Shown: one piece after another, positions 26,425-34,954 of the stretch
Layout of the letters: each line of letters begins with the position of its first letter
Position numbering within the stretch: the stretch's first letter is position 1
NCBI GenBank assembly: GCA_017555085.1
Contig: JAFZHD010000038.1
Span: forward strand, 1 to 45,458
DNA length: 45,458 nucleotides
Direction of reading: 5' to 3'
DNA from: Muribaculaceae bacterium
GTDB taxonomy: Bacteria > Bacteroidota > Bacteroidia > Bacteroidales > Muribaculaceae
Notes under the pieces: model-generated
What the model was told of the DNA's origin: nothing
Databases searched by the model: none
What the model saw: the letters and a program-made list of their open reading frames with translations, nothing else
Translations under genes and position numbers: made by a program

Positions 26425-28416
26425 TTATCTGTAAGAGTTGCCAAATGAGCCATTGGCCGACTTGCTGCCAGGGCCAAATGAGTTGAAGCTGTCATTGCCC
26501 CACTCGTCTTCTTCCTCATCGTCGTCCGATTGGCGTTTAGTTTGCTCGCCGCGTTTGCGTTTTGGCTTATTCTTCTTTATGTCATGAGGTTTTTGTTGGT
26601 CAATGGGCAGTGCATATAAGTTCCATGACTGCTCGATGTCCCAATTTTTCTTAACCTTGATTTTCTTATTGTAGTAGTAAATCTCTTCGGGCTGAATTTT
26701 TTGGCTCACATTGCCGGTGTCCCATTTGCCGTTGCGGTTGGTGTCAAAAAATGCGCGCATATAGTAGTTGCCCGATGCCAAATTGGGAAACTCGGCCACG
26801 CCGTCAATAACGGGTTTGCGCGACACGGGCTCGTCTGACGTGAGCAGTTCGACCACCACGGCAACCGAGTCGGGATAACCGCTGACATTGATATATAGGT
26901 TAGAGTATTCTTCTTGTTTCTTGATGGTAAACTCGTGTTTCAAAGGCTTGTTCCAATTGCCATACATGCCAAATACCGATGCCGAGTCGATGGTGATGCG
27001 ATAGGTTGCGCCATATTCCCAATCATGGCTTATTTTGTAGGTCAACGGGCGGCTTTCGACTTGTCTTACCAACTGCGGTGCGGTAATAGGGTCCCACAAA
27101 GTGTCGTTTTTGATATCCAGATGAACGCCGAGTTGGTTTACCGAGTCAATAGGTTGGCCGGCACGGAACAATACCGGCATATACACCTCGTGAGTGCCCG
27201 ATGTCAATGCGTTGAAGTCAAGGAAAACGATGGGAGGCACAGAGTCTTTGGGCATAGTGTCGGCCTCCTCGTCTTTTTTCTTTTTCTTCTCTTTTTTCTT
27301 TTTGGGCTCCTTGAAAGTGAATTTGAGAGTATCGGTGCCCCAAGAAAGATTTTGGAGAGAGTCGGTGCGTAGGAAGCGTGCCGCCACCAAGATGGTGTCT
27401 TGCTTGATGAGCGTGTCGGGGCGCAACCAATAGTCGAGTGTGTCGCGAGTAGCGCCATAGTTAAGCACTGCCACCTCTTCTATTCTTTTACCCGCGCAAG
27501 CGCCGTTGAGAATGGTTATTTCGGGCAAAGTGTCAGACTTTGCGGCAAAATTGATAGCCATGCGATTGCGGTCGCCGCGTTTGGTGTCTTTGAGATATTG
27601 AGCCTTGTAGTCTTCGTTAAACCAAGTGAGCAACACATTGTTGGGCATAAAACGTGTGATGGCTCTCATTACAATAGAGTCGCTGCCGTCGGCCGCTTCA
27701 AGCGTATCGGCCATCTCGGCAGGCTCGGCCCACGGAGTTACAGCCGAGTCGAGAAACGCAACATCTTCGGAGCGGTCCCATTTAAGGTCGCGATTCATGT
27801 CCTTGATGGCGAATATGTTGTAAGAACCGGGCTTGAGGTTGCGCACAGTGAATTGTCCCAAGTGATTGGTCTTGGCAATGCGTTCAAGCGGCAGAGTAGT
27901 CAGTGCAGTATCCGACAGATTGCTGTAAACGCCCACAAGCATACCCTGTGCCGGTTCAAGGTTGCGAGCCTCGAAAACCATGCCCGAAATGCAGAGCGAG
28001 TCAACAACATCGCCAGTAGAGAAATCCACCGCAAAACCTTCGAGCGGATTGCCCTCGTTCAAGTCGCTGATAGCGTCAGAAAAATCGACAGTATAGGTAG
28101 TGTTGGCCACCATCGAGTCGCGAAATTGCACCGACAGTTTTTTGCCGATAGTTGTGATAGACGGATTGGTCTTTTGGGCAGGCGACACCACCACCTTGTC
28201 CATAATATCCTTAATCTGAATGTTCTCATCAAACTCGATGAGCAACTTGTTGCCGGTAAAATTGACAGCACCCACCTCGGGCACACTGCGCACAAACAAA
28301 GGCGGATCTTCATCGCGCGGACCGCCTTCGGGGCGGCCAATCGACGCACAAGCAGTAACCACCGCAGCAAGTACCGCAGCAATTATCCATCGAAAATATG
28401 TCATTTTAATCTTCAT
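26425..28416 (-). CDS. Large lipoprotein with N-terminal bacterial Ig-like (Big_5) domain
   Basis: A 663-aa protein with a lipoprotein signal (lipobox VTAC, Cys23). The start of the mature part, 'GRPEGGPRDEDPP', and the following beta-sandwich ('NKLLIEFDENIQIKDIMDKV') match the Big_5-containing lipoproteins common in Bacteroidota. A carboxypeptidase-regulatory-like segment ('NLKPGSYNIFAIKDMNRDLKWD') and a similar C-terminal one ('NYYMRAFFDTNRNGKWD') follow. Residues about 375-395 are Lys/Glu-rich and the C-terminus is basic, then Asp/Ser-rich. The role is unknown, presumably in the envelope. It is first in the operon with DUF3822 and rsmD. Confidence 0.85.
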   Translation of the reverse strand: MKIKMTYFRWIIAAVLAAVVTACASIGRPEGGPRDEDPPLFVRSVPEVGAVNFTGNKLLIEFDENIQIKDIMDKVVVSPAQKTNPSITTIGKKLSVQFRDSMVANTTYTVDFSDAISDLNEGNPLEGFAVDFSTGDVVDSLCISGMVFEARNLEPAQGMLVGVYSNLSDTALTTLPLERIAKTNHLGQFTVRNLKPGSYNIFAIKDMNRDLKWDRSEDVAFLDSAVTPWAEPAEMADTLEAADGSDSIVMRAITRFMPNNVLLTWFNEDYKAQYLKDTKRGDRNRMAINFAAKSDTLPEITILNGACAGKRIEEVAVLNYGATRDTLDYWLRPDTLIKQDTILVAARFLRTDSLQNLSWGTDTLKFTFKEPKKKKEKKKKKDEEADTMPKDSVPPIVFLDFNALTSGTHEVYMPVLFRAGQPIDSVNQLGVHLDIKNDTLWDPITAPQLVRQVESRPLTYKISHDWEYGATYRITIDSASVFGMYGNWNKPLKHEFTIKKQEEYSNLYINVSGYPDSVAVVVELLTSDEPVSRKPVIDGVAEFPNLASGNYYMRAFFDTNRNGKWDTGNVSQKIQPEEIYYYNKKIKVKKNWDIEQSWNLYALPIDQQKPHDIKKNKPKRKRGEQTKRQSDDDEEEDEWGNDSFNSFGPGSKSANGSFGNSYR

Positions 28417-28463
28417 TATCAAAGAGATTACATTAGTACTGAACTAATAAACAATTCAACCCA

Positions 28464-28471
28464 CAAAGATA
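28464..28471 (-). promoter_or_regulatory. -7 element of the lipoprotein-DUF3822-rsmD operon
   Basis: TATCTTTG on the minus strand, with no convincing -33. The leader is about 40 bases. Confidence 0.55.
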
Positions 28472-28544
28472 ACGATTTTTTCGCAAAACTCCATATTGGG
28501 AATTTTGACGCATGACAATAACCACGAGAAAGTTTCGGTTGTGA

Positions 28545-29525
28545 TTAGTAGTCGCGGGCGATGATGTAGTCGAAGATTGAGATGAATGCCTGGCGGGTGT
28601 CGCTCGGGGGGAAGATGTTGAGCAATTCGATGGCTTGGTTGCGCAGGCGTTGCATGGTGTCGTAGGCATACTCGATGCCGCCGTGTTGGCGTGCATAACC
28701 AATGAGTGTGGCTATCTCGTCGTTGTCAAGGTTGTCTTTGCGCACCAATGCGGTCATTTTTTCGTTGTCGGGAAGATCTTTTTGCAATAATACATGCAAC
28801 AATGGGAGGGTTACTTTGCCTTCGCGAAGGTCGTTGCCTGTGGGTTTGCCTATCTTGGGGTCTTCAAAGTAGTCGAATATGTCGTCTCTGATTTGGAAGC
28901 AGAGCCCGAGCAGTTGTGCAAATTGACGAAGTATCATTATGGCTTCGTCGTTGGCTTTGATTGCATATCCGCCCATTTCGACACACGATACAAACAATGA
29001 TGCTGTTTTGGCCGAAATGATGCCCATGTAGGCTTTTTCACTCAATATGTGGTTTTGGGCGGTGTATATTTGGTCAATCTCTCCGAGTGAGAGGGTTTTG
29101 CCGAGGTTTGAGAGGGTTTTGATGATGCGAATGTCGTCGGTGAGGATTGCTTGCTGCAATGCTGTCGACACGAAGAAGTCGCCCACCAATACGGCGATGT
29201 GGTTGTCCCAAATGCTGTTAATTGTTGGGCGGTCACGGCGCAGTTTTGTGTCATCAACTACATCGTCGTGAATCAATGATGCGTTGTGCAGCATTTCTAC
29301 TCCGGCTGCTGCCGAGATGACATCGTCATTTATGGCTCCGTTACCCAATAGGCGTGCGCTGAGCATTACCAATATGGGACGGATTTGCTTGCCCTTGGTT
29401 TTGAGGTAGGTCTCAACCACCTGATTGAGCAGTTGGTTGGACGTGGTCAATGACGAGGTGATGCGCTCGTTAAGCGCTTTCAACTCTGGGGCTATCAGTT
29501 GTTGTATGGATTCTAATGACGTCAT
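28545..29525 (-). CDS. Trans-polyprenyl diphosphate synthase (IspB-like)
   Basis: A 326-aa enzyme that extends allylic diphosphates with IPP, probably making the menaquinone side chain precursor. The first aspartate-rich motif is 'LIHDDVVDD' and the second 'QIRDDIFDYF'; 'KGKQIRPILVMLSARLLG' supplies the IPP-binding Lys/Arg. The size and the small residues before the first motif suit a long-chain synthase, but chain length cannot be read from sequence alone. It is divergent from polA and monocistronic. A TAATTTTG -7 lies at 29542-29549. Confidence 0.93.
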   Translation of the reverse strand: MTSLESIQQLIAPELKALNERITSSLTTSNQLLNQVVETYLKTKGKQIRPILVMLSARLLGNGAINDDVISAAAGVEMLHNASLIHDDVVDDTKLRRDRPTINSIWDNHIAVLVGDFFVSTALQQAILTDDIRIIKTLSNLGKTLSLGEIDQIYTAQNHILSEKAYMGIISAKTASLFVSCVEMGGYAIKANDEAIMILRQFAQLLGLCFQIRDDIFDYFEDPKIGKPTGNDLREGKVTLPLLHVLLQKDLPDNEKMTALVRKDNLDNDEIATLIGYARQHGGIEYAYDTMQRLRNQAIELLNIFPPSDTRQAFISIFDYIIARDY

Positions 29526-29541
29526 TTCGGATAATTGTTTA

Positions 29542-29549
29542 CAAAATTA
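29542..29549 (-). promoter_or_regulatory. -7 element of the polyprenyl synthase gene
   Basis: TAATTTTG on the minus strand, about 17 bases upstream of the ATG at 29525. The -33 is not clear. Confidence 0.5.
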
Positions 29550-29691
29550 CTAAAACTTATAATATCTAATGCTCTTTTTTAGTGAAAAGGTGTTTTTTAT
29601 ATTAGATTTCCCAAATTTTTGCCGTTTTGGCCCTGTTTTGTGGCAAAGATTGCGTAATTTTATAGTCTCATTTACCTAACCGACTCCTTCT

Positions 29692-32481
29692 ATGGAAGAA
29701 AAAAAACTGTTTCTGCTCGACGCCTATGCGTTGATTTATCGTGCTTATTATGCTTTGTTTCGTGCCCCGCGAGTCACTTCAAAGGGGCTGAACACTTCGG
29801 CTATATATGGTTTTTGCAATACGCTCGATGAGGTGTTGCGCAAGGAAAATCCGTCGCACATTGCGGTGTGTTTCGACCCCAAGGGCGGCACTTTCCGCCA
29901 CGAGGCTTATGCCGAATATAAGGCGCAGCGCGAGGCTCAACCCGAGGATATTACCAAGTCGTTGCCTTATATCAAGGCTATTTTGGAGGCATATAACATT
30001 CCTGTTGTGGAGGTGCCGGGTTATGAGGCCGATGATGTGATTGGCACTCTTGCGCGTAAGGCCGAAGCAGAGGGCTATGTCACTTATATGATGACGCCCG
30101 ACAAGGACTATGGCCAACTTGTTAGCGAGCGTGTATTGCAATATCGCCCTTCGACCAAGGGTACGGGTTATGAGGTGAGAGGAGTCAAGGAGATTTGTGA
30201 GAAATATGGCATTCAGTCGCCGTCGCAAGTTATTGATTTGCTTGCTCTTGAAGGCGATAAGAGTGATAACATTCCCGGCTGTCCGGGGGTGGGCGAAAAG
30301 ACTGCGGTCAAACTGATAAATGAGTTTGGCTCGGTCGATAATCTCATTGAAAATGCCCATCAAGTCAAAGGTGCGTTGCAGCAAAAGATAAGTGATAATG
30401 TTGAGCAAATCAGATTTTCAAAGTTTTTGGTGACTATCAAGACCGATGTGCCGGTTGATGTCGATATTGACTCGTTGGCGCGTCGCGAAGAAGATGTCGA
30501 CAAACTGATAAAACTTTATAGCGAACTTGAATTTAAGGTGTTTATGAACCGCTTGGCGACAAAGTTAGGCAAAGCTGCTCCCGAGGCCGAAAAAGCGCCC
30601 CAACCGGTTGCCAAACCCCAAGCCGATGATATGTGGGGTTCGCTGTTTGACGAGCCTGCTGTGGTTGAGGAGGCTCCGGCGGTGGTTATTCCCACTTCGT
30701 TTGACGGCAGCGGTTATCGCACTATTACTGATGTCAATGCCATCAAGTCGGCCATCAACAATGCGCGCCATTCGTTGGCGGTAGGCCTTGCTATGTATGC
30801 CCGCGGAGTTGATGCTATGACGGCCCGATTGTCGGGTTTGGCAGTTGCCGTTTCGCCCGGACAAGCCTATTATATTGTTATCCCCGATGAGCAGCCATTG
30901 CGTAGCGAGGTCATCAAGGCCATAACCCATCTGTTTACCGCAGAAACAGTGATTATAAGCCACGATGTCAAGCGCGACTACATTGTGTTGCACAACGAGG
31001 GAGTGGCGTTTACAGCGCCCTATTATGACACCTCGGTGGCTCATTATTTGTTGCAACCCGAGATGAAGCACTCGCTGTCAATGCTTGCCAACACCTATCT
31101 CAATTATCGCACACTCGATTATGTTGAGGAGGGTGTGACCGCGCGCAAACAGGTAGAGATGATGCCGGCCGATGCGCCGATGCGCTGTTGCGAAATGGCC
31201 GATGTGTTGCTTCAAATCAAGCCGCGACTTCAACTTGACTTGTCAAAGCAGGGCTTGTCGCCGTTGATGGAGGATATTGAGTTGCCGTTTATCACCGTGC
31301 TTGCCGATATGGAAATTGCCGGAGTGCGCATCGATGTGGGCGAGTTGGCCAAGATGTCGGTATCGTTGACACAACGCCTTGTTGCAATGGAACAAGAGGC
31401 CTATGAACTTGCTGGGTCAGAGTTTAATGTGGCATCGCCAATGCAGGTGGGCGACATATTGTTTGGTCGCTTGCAGATTGACCCCAAAGCCAAGCGCACA
31501 AAAACGGGTGCATATTCAACCACCGAAGAGATTTTGGAGAAATATCGCCACACACATCCGTTGGTTGACCTCATATTGAAAATTCGCGGGTTGCGCAAAC
31601 TCTTGTCAACCTATGTCAACGCGTTGCCCGAGTTGATAAATCCCGCAACAAATCGCATTCACACATCATACAATCAAACCGTAACAGCGACCGGCCGATT
31701 GTCATCGTCAAATCCCAACTTGCAGAATATTCCCGTGCGCAGCGACGACGGCAAAGAAATTCGCCGTGCGTTTATTGCCGATGAAGGCGATATATTCCTT
31801 GCGGCCGACTATTCGCAAATCGAACTTCGCCTCATTGCCGACATGAGCGGTGACCGCGAAATGATAGACGCATTCCTCTCGGGAGCAGATATTCACCAAG
31901 CCACTGCTGCCAAGATTTACAAAGTGCCTATCGACCAAGTGACCGCCGAACAGCGCCGCAATGCCAAGACGGCAAACTTTGGCATTATCTACGGCATCTC
32001 TGCATTTGGGTTGAGCGAACGATTGGGCATCTCTCGCGGCGAAGCCAAAGCGCTTATCGAGGGCTATTATGCAACATATCCGAGCATGCGTGAATATATG
32101 GACCGTTGTGTCGAGCAAGCCAAACGCGACGGCTATGTGACCACAATCAAAGGCCGCAAGCGCATGTTGCCGGGTATTACATCAAATAACTCGGTAGTGC
32201 GCGGATTTGCCGAACGCAATGCCATCAATGCGCCTATTCAAGGTTCGGCCGCCGATGTTATCAAGATAGCCATGATAAACATTGCGCGCGAGATGAAAGA
32301 ACGCTGCTTGCAGTCAACAATGATAATGCAGGTACACGACGAACTTGTGTTTACCGTCAAACCTCACGAACTCGACACGGTGAAAGAACTTGTAGTGCGC
32401 AACATGCAGCACGCCTACACAGGCCGCGTGCCCTTGTTGGTATCAGTCGGCACTGGCAACAATTGGCTCGAAGCACATTGA
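29692..32481 (+). CDS. polA: DNA polymerase I, with degenerate 3'-5' exonuclease domain
   Basis: A 929-aa protein. The 5'-3' exonuclease domain (about 1-290) has 'LLDAYALIYRAYYALF', 'GYEADDVIGTLA' and 'TPDKDYGQLV'. The polymerase domain has motif A 'DYSQIELR' (Asp706), motif B 'RRNAKTANFGIIYG' and motif C 'VHDELVF' (882-884), all intact. In the middle domain the catalytic carboxylates are largely gone: Ala367 and Tyr369 stand where DxE is expected and Met502 replaces the third-site Asp; only Asp429 remains. Gap filling and Okazaki primer removal should be normal, but proofreading is probably absent (inference from alignment by eye). The gene is alone, with a strong terminator. Confidence 0.96.
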   Translation: MEEKKLFLLDAYALIYRAYYALFRAPRVTSKGLNTSAIYGFCNTLDEVLRKENPSHIAVCFDPKGGTFRHEAYAEYKAQREAQPEDITKSLPYIKAILEAYNIPVVEVPGYEADDVIGTLARKAEAEGYVTYMMTPDKDYGQLVSERVLQYRPSTKGTGYEVRGVKEICEKYGIQSPSQVIDLLALEGDKSDNIPGCPGVGEKTAVKLINEFGSVDNLIENAHQVKGALQQKISDNVEQIRFSKFLVTIKTDVPVDVDIDSLARREEDVDKLIKLYSELEFKVFMNRLATKLGKAAPEAEKAPQPVAKPQADDMWGSLFDEPAVVEEAPAVVIPTSFDGSGYRTITDVNAIKSAINNARHSLAVGLAMYARGVDAMTARLSGLAVAVSPGQAYYIVIPDEQPLRSEVIKAITHLFTAETVIISHDVKRDYIVLHNEGVAFTAPYYDTSVAHYLLQPEMKHSLSMLANTYLNYRTLDYVEEGVTARKQVEMMPADAPMRCCEMADVLLQIKPRLQLDLSKQGLSPLMEDIELPFITVLADMEIAGVRIDVGELAKMSVSLTQRLVAMEQEAYELAGSEFNVASPMQVGDILFGRLQIDPKAKRTKTGAYSTTEEILEKYRHTHPLVDLILKIRGLRKLLSTYVNALPELINPATNRIHTSYNQTVTATGRLSSSNPNLQNIPVRSDDGKEIRRAFIADEGDIFLAADYSQIELRLIADMSGDREMIDAFLSGADIHQATAAKIYKVPIDQVTAEQRRNAKTANFGIIYGISAFGLSERLGISRGEAKALIEGYYATYPSMREYMDRCVEQAKRDGYVTTIKGRKRMLPGITSNNSVVRGFAERNAINAPIQGSAADVIKIAMINIAREMKERCLQSTMIMQVHDELVFTVKPHELDTVKELVVRNMQHAYTGRVPLLVSVGTGNNWLEAH

Positions 32482-32535
32482 TAGAAGGTAATAATGCGCC
32501 TTGTTTGGATATTGCAGATAGGTGCGCCTAAATAA

Positions 32536-32573
32536 ACACAATCCGGTTGTCCCACGGGGCAGCCGGATTGTTT
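32536..32573. terminator. Terminator of polA, usable from both sides
   Basis: ACAATCCGG...CCC pairs with GGG...CCGGATTGT (about 15 bp, 3-base loop), followed by TTTATCT rightward and GTGTTTATTT leftward. The leftward PagL-like gene ends 57 bases away. Confidence 0.82.
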
Positions 32574-32629
32574 ATCTGATAGAGTTTAATTGTTGTTACT
32601 TGAATTTAGCACAGATGCTATGAGCCATC

Positions 32630-33919
32630 TTAATGCTTTTTGCCTTGAAAACGCCAACCTAATGAGAGTTCAAGGTATTCTGCTTTTATGTTGTGTGATT
32701 TGATTGATAGGCCCACGAATGTGTCTCCAAGTTTGGGAAAGTAGTATCGGAGTCCGGCTTTCTCATAATGCCATCCTCTTTCGCGGTCGTCATAAATGTC
32801 ATTAAGTTCTTTGTCGTTGACACCTTTGTGTCTGTAAGGATATGCTCCTAACGCAATGTGTACGGCAAGATTGCGCCAGTACACTTCTTGCACAACGGCA
32901 ACACCGATTGAGATTGGGCTGTAACCGGGGCTGTTTGCAACGGCTTTCGCTCCGTAGAGTTTGGTGTCGGCTTCTTTAAGATGCTTCATGTTTGATGAGT
33001 AGAACATTTCCACTCCTAAACCGGTTGCATATCTTGGCGCATATCGGTAGGTCGCTTCAAAACTATATGAGAATTTGGGATGGGGTTTAAGGCTTGCTGC
33101 CTCTTCTTTGGTCGGTATTCTCGCGGGTTTGTCGGGCTTTGTATAGTCAAATGCAAAAGTGTTCCATTCGGCTTGACATGTATGCACTCCGCCTCCGATG
33201 GCCATTGTATATTGCATGCCTTTCTTGAAATCTTCAAGTTCAAGGTCGATGTTGCTTCGTTTGTAATTGGCGGGTTCATAATCGGCGAGTCGGTATCGAA
33301 CAAAAACACCTGCACCGATAGCGTTGAGTGCCTCATTGGGCAGTCTCAATCGGCCGTTGGAGTAGTGGCGGAAAGAGATATCTGCGCCAATCTCCCATCT
33401 TTTGCCAAGATGTAATTTGGCAAATGCGCCGGCTCCGACATAAGCCATAAATGGCGAACTCAACCAGTTGTTACCTTCTCCTTCTGACGGGTCGTATGTG
33501 GCGGGGTTGTATGTTGCGCCGAAATCTAAATGATATCCTAGTGAGGCGTATTTGTTTCTGTAAAGAGTACGCTCAAACGAGCCAAACAATGAGTATAGGT
33601 TGGGGAATTTTGTTTCGTCGAGGAATTTGAAATTACCCATACGGGCTACTGAAAATCCTGCATATAGGGTGGGATATCCAAATAATTTATCGTATAAGTT
33701 GCTATCGGCAGGCTCTGTCTGGAATCCTAATGCTAATTCATAAGTCATATAGTGGGTAGATGCCTGCTGTGGTCGCAAATGCTCAATATCGTATCCATAC
33801 CATCCTTGGCCGGATATCAACATTCGGTTGTCGTTTTGGTTCTGTGCATGGGCTTCATTGCATAGGAGCAAGCAGATACAAATGGTTAAAAGAAACGAGC
33901 AGTGCTTTAATATCTTCAT
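32630..33919 (-). CDS. Outer-membrane beta-barrel protein with PagL-like (lipid A 3-O-deacylase/acyloxyacyl hydrolase) motif
   Basis: A 429-aa protein with a signal peptide (1-25, ending AHA-Q) and many alternating amphipathic strands, including a C-terminal aromatic strand. 'SFRHYSNGRLRLPNEALNAIG' carries the His-x-Ser-Asn pattern of PagL (His185, Ser187) and a candidate Glu196. PagL removes the 3-O acyl chain of lipid A. The protein is more than twice the size of PagL (about 170 aa); the C-terminal half ('MAIGGGVHTC...') looks like a second barrel-type module. The activity is inferred from the motif only. It is monocistronic. Confidence 0.72.
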   Translation of the reverse strand: MKILKHCSFLLTICICLLLCNEAHAQNQNDNRMLISGQGWYGYDIEHLRPQQASTHYMTYELALGFQTEPADSNLYDKLFGYPTLYAGFSVARMGNFKFLDETKFPNLYSLFGSFERTLYRNKYASLGYHLDFGATYNPATYDPSEGEGNNWLSSPFMAYVGAGAFAKLHLGKRWEIGADISFRHYSNGRLRLPNEALNAIGAGVFVRYRLADYEPANYKRSNIDLELEDFKKGMQYTMAIGGGVHTCQAEWNTFAFDYTKPDKPARIPTKEEAASLKPHPKFSYSFEATYRYAPRYATGLGVEMFYSSNMKHLKEADTKLYGAKAVANSPGYSPISIGVAVVQEVYWRNLAVHIALGAYPYRHKGVNDKELNDIYDDRERGWHYEKAGLRYYFPKLGDTFVGLSIKSHNIKAEYLELSLGWRFQGKKH

Positions 33920-33973
33920 TTTCTGATTAAAATATGATTAAAGTTTGCGTGGGAGTTTTTTTGTAGTTTGTGA

Positions 33974-34001
33974 CAAATATATTAGTTGTGTTGCAAAGTT
34001 A
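33974..34001 (-). promoter_or_regulatory. Two candidate -7 elements upstream of the PagL-like gene
   Basis: TATATTTG (33974-33981) and TAACTTTG (33994-34001) on the minus strand, 20 bases apart. Neither has a perfect -33. They predict leaders of about 50 and 70 bases. Confidence 0.4.
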
Positions 34002-34075
34002 CGCATTTTTTCGGACAAGAGACTGACCAAAAGTCGTTGAATCAGTCGCAAAGAAGAAGTTGACGGGTTGCGTCA

Positions 34076-34954
34076 CTATTTCCATAAGTGTTCCATGAAC
34101 ATGTTGCAATAGTCAATCCAATTATACCAATCGTGGCCGCCTTTTGAGTATAGGCGCTCATAGGCATAATTGTGCTTGTCCAAGTATTTGCAATATGATT
34201 TTGTGCTTAAATAAAAGATGTCGCTTTTGCCAATCATCACCCAATACAAGTTTGGCGGGGTGTTGAATTGTATAGCCTGTTTGTCTTTCAGATTTTTATA
34301 TAATGTCGAACAATCGCCGTAGCGGAATACTGGGCGGCGCATCGGTGAAAAGAGACCGACATAGCCAAACACATCGGGGTGGGTTGCTGTGATGTAAATG
34401 CTTTGCAGCGCACCGATAGATAGGCCGCCAATTGCTCGGCTCTGCTTTTCGGGTATTGTGCGATAAAGGCTGTCGATAGTGGCTACAACATCGGTTATAA
34501 ATGCCGATTCGACACAGCCGTCAACCTCAAACAAAGCCTCTACGGCGCCTTTTATTCGCGATTTGTTATAGTCTTTGTCGTCTTTGTGCTGATTGGTGTT
34601 GGGCAGCACGATAATTGTCTTTTCCATCTTTCCGCACGCCATCAGCGAGTCGACTTGATGGAGCAAGTCGCCCTTTATTATCCATGAAGTCTCGTTGCCT
34701 CTTGCTCCGTGCAGTAGGTAAAACACGGGGTATCGTGTGTCAGACTCATAATAGTCGTCCGGCAAATAGACATACATTCGTCTCGTTGACGGGCCTGGCG
34801 CAGTGCAGTCGTGAAAACACTCCTCCAATATGCCCTTATAGCTATATGAAGCATCAATCTTGTAATAATCGGCTGTCGATGTATTACGCGATGTTGCACA
34901 CGAGCATGCGATGAATGCTATGGCAATCAGCCACAATATGTTTTTGAGTCTCAT
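34076..34954 (-). CDS. Esterase-family alpha/beta hydrolase lipoprotein
   Basis: A 292-aa protein with a lipoprotein-type signal (Cys17 or Cys19). The hydrolase fold has the oxyanion segment 'YLLHGARGNETSW' (79-91), the nucleophile elbow GLSIG (Ser179), an acid in 'IGKSD' and a late His in 'GGHDWYNW'. This matches the esterase D/feruloyl esterase family (PF00756). Related proteins cleave acyl esters on sugars or carry out mycolyl-type transfers; the substrate is unknown. It overlaps the glycosyltransferase by 4 bases (ATGA), so the two probably act on the same glycan or glycolipid (inference). Confidence 0.87.
   Translation of the reverse strand: MRLKNILWLIAIAFIACSCATSRNTSTADYYKIDASYSYKGILEECFHDCTAPGPSTRRMYVYLPDDYYESDTRYPVFYLLHGARGNETSWIIKGDLLHQVDSLMACGKMEKTIIVLPNTNQHKDDKDYNKSRIKGAVEALFEVDGCVESAFITDVVATIDSLYRTIPEKQSRAIGGLSIGALQSIYITATHPDVFGYVGLFSPMRRPVFRYGDCSTLYKNLKDKQAIQFNTPPNLYWVMIGKSDIFYLSTKSYCKYLDKHNYAYERLYSKGGHDWYNWIDYCNMFMEHLWK

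Noticed and set aside
27400..28515. A 371-codon open frame on the plus strand opposite the Big_5 lipoprotein gene
   Set aside because: It lies almost wholly antisense to a gene with a clear lipobox, domain structure and operon context. Its product has no family features and its composition is that of a mirror frame.
29779..30408. A 209-codon minus-strand frame opposite polA
   Set aside because: Mirror frame of the 5'-3' exonuclease domain.
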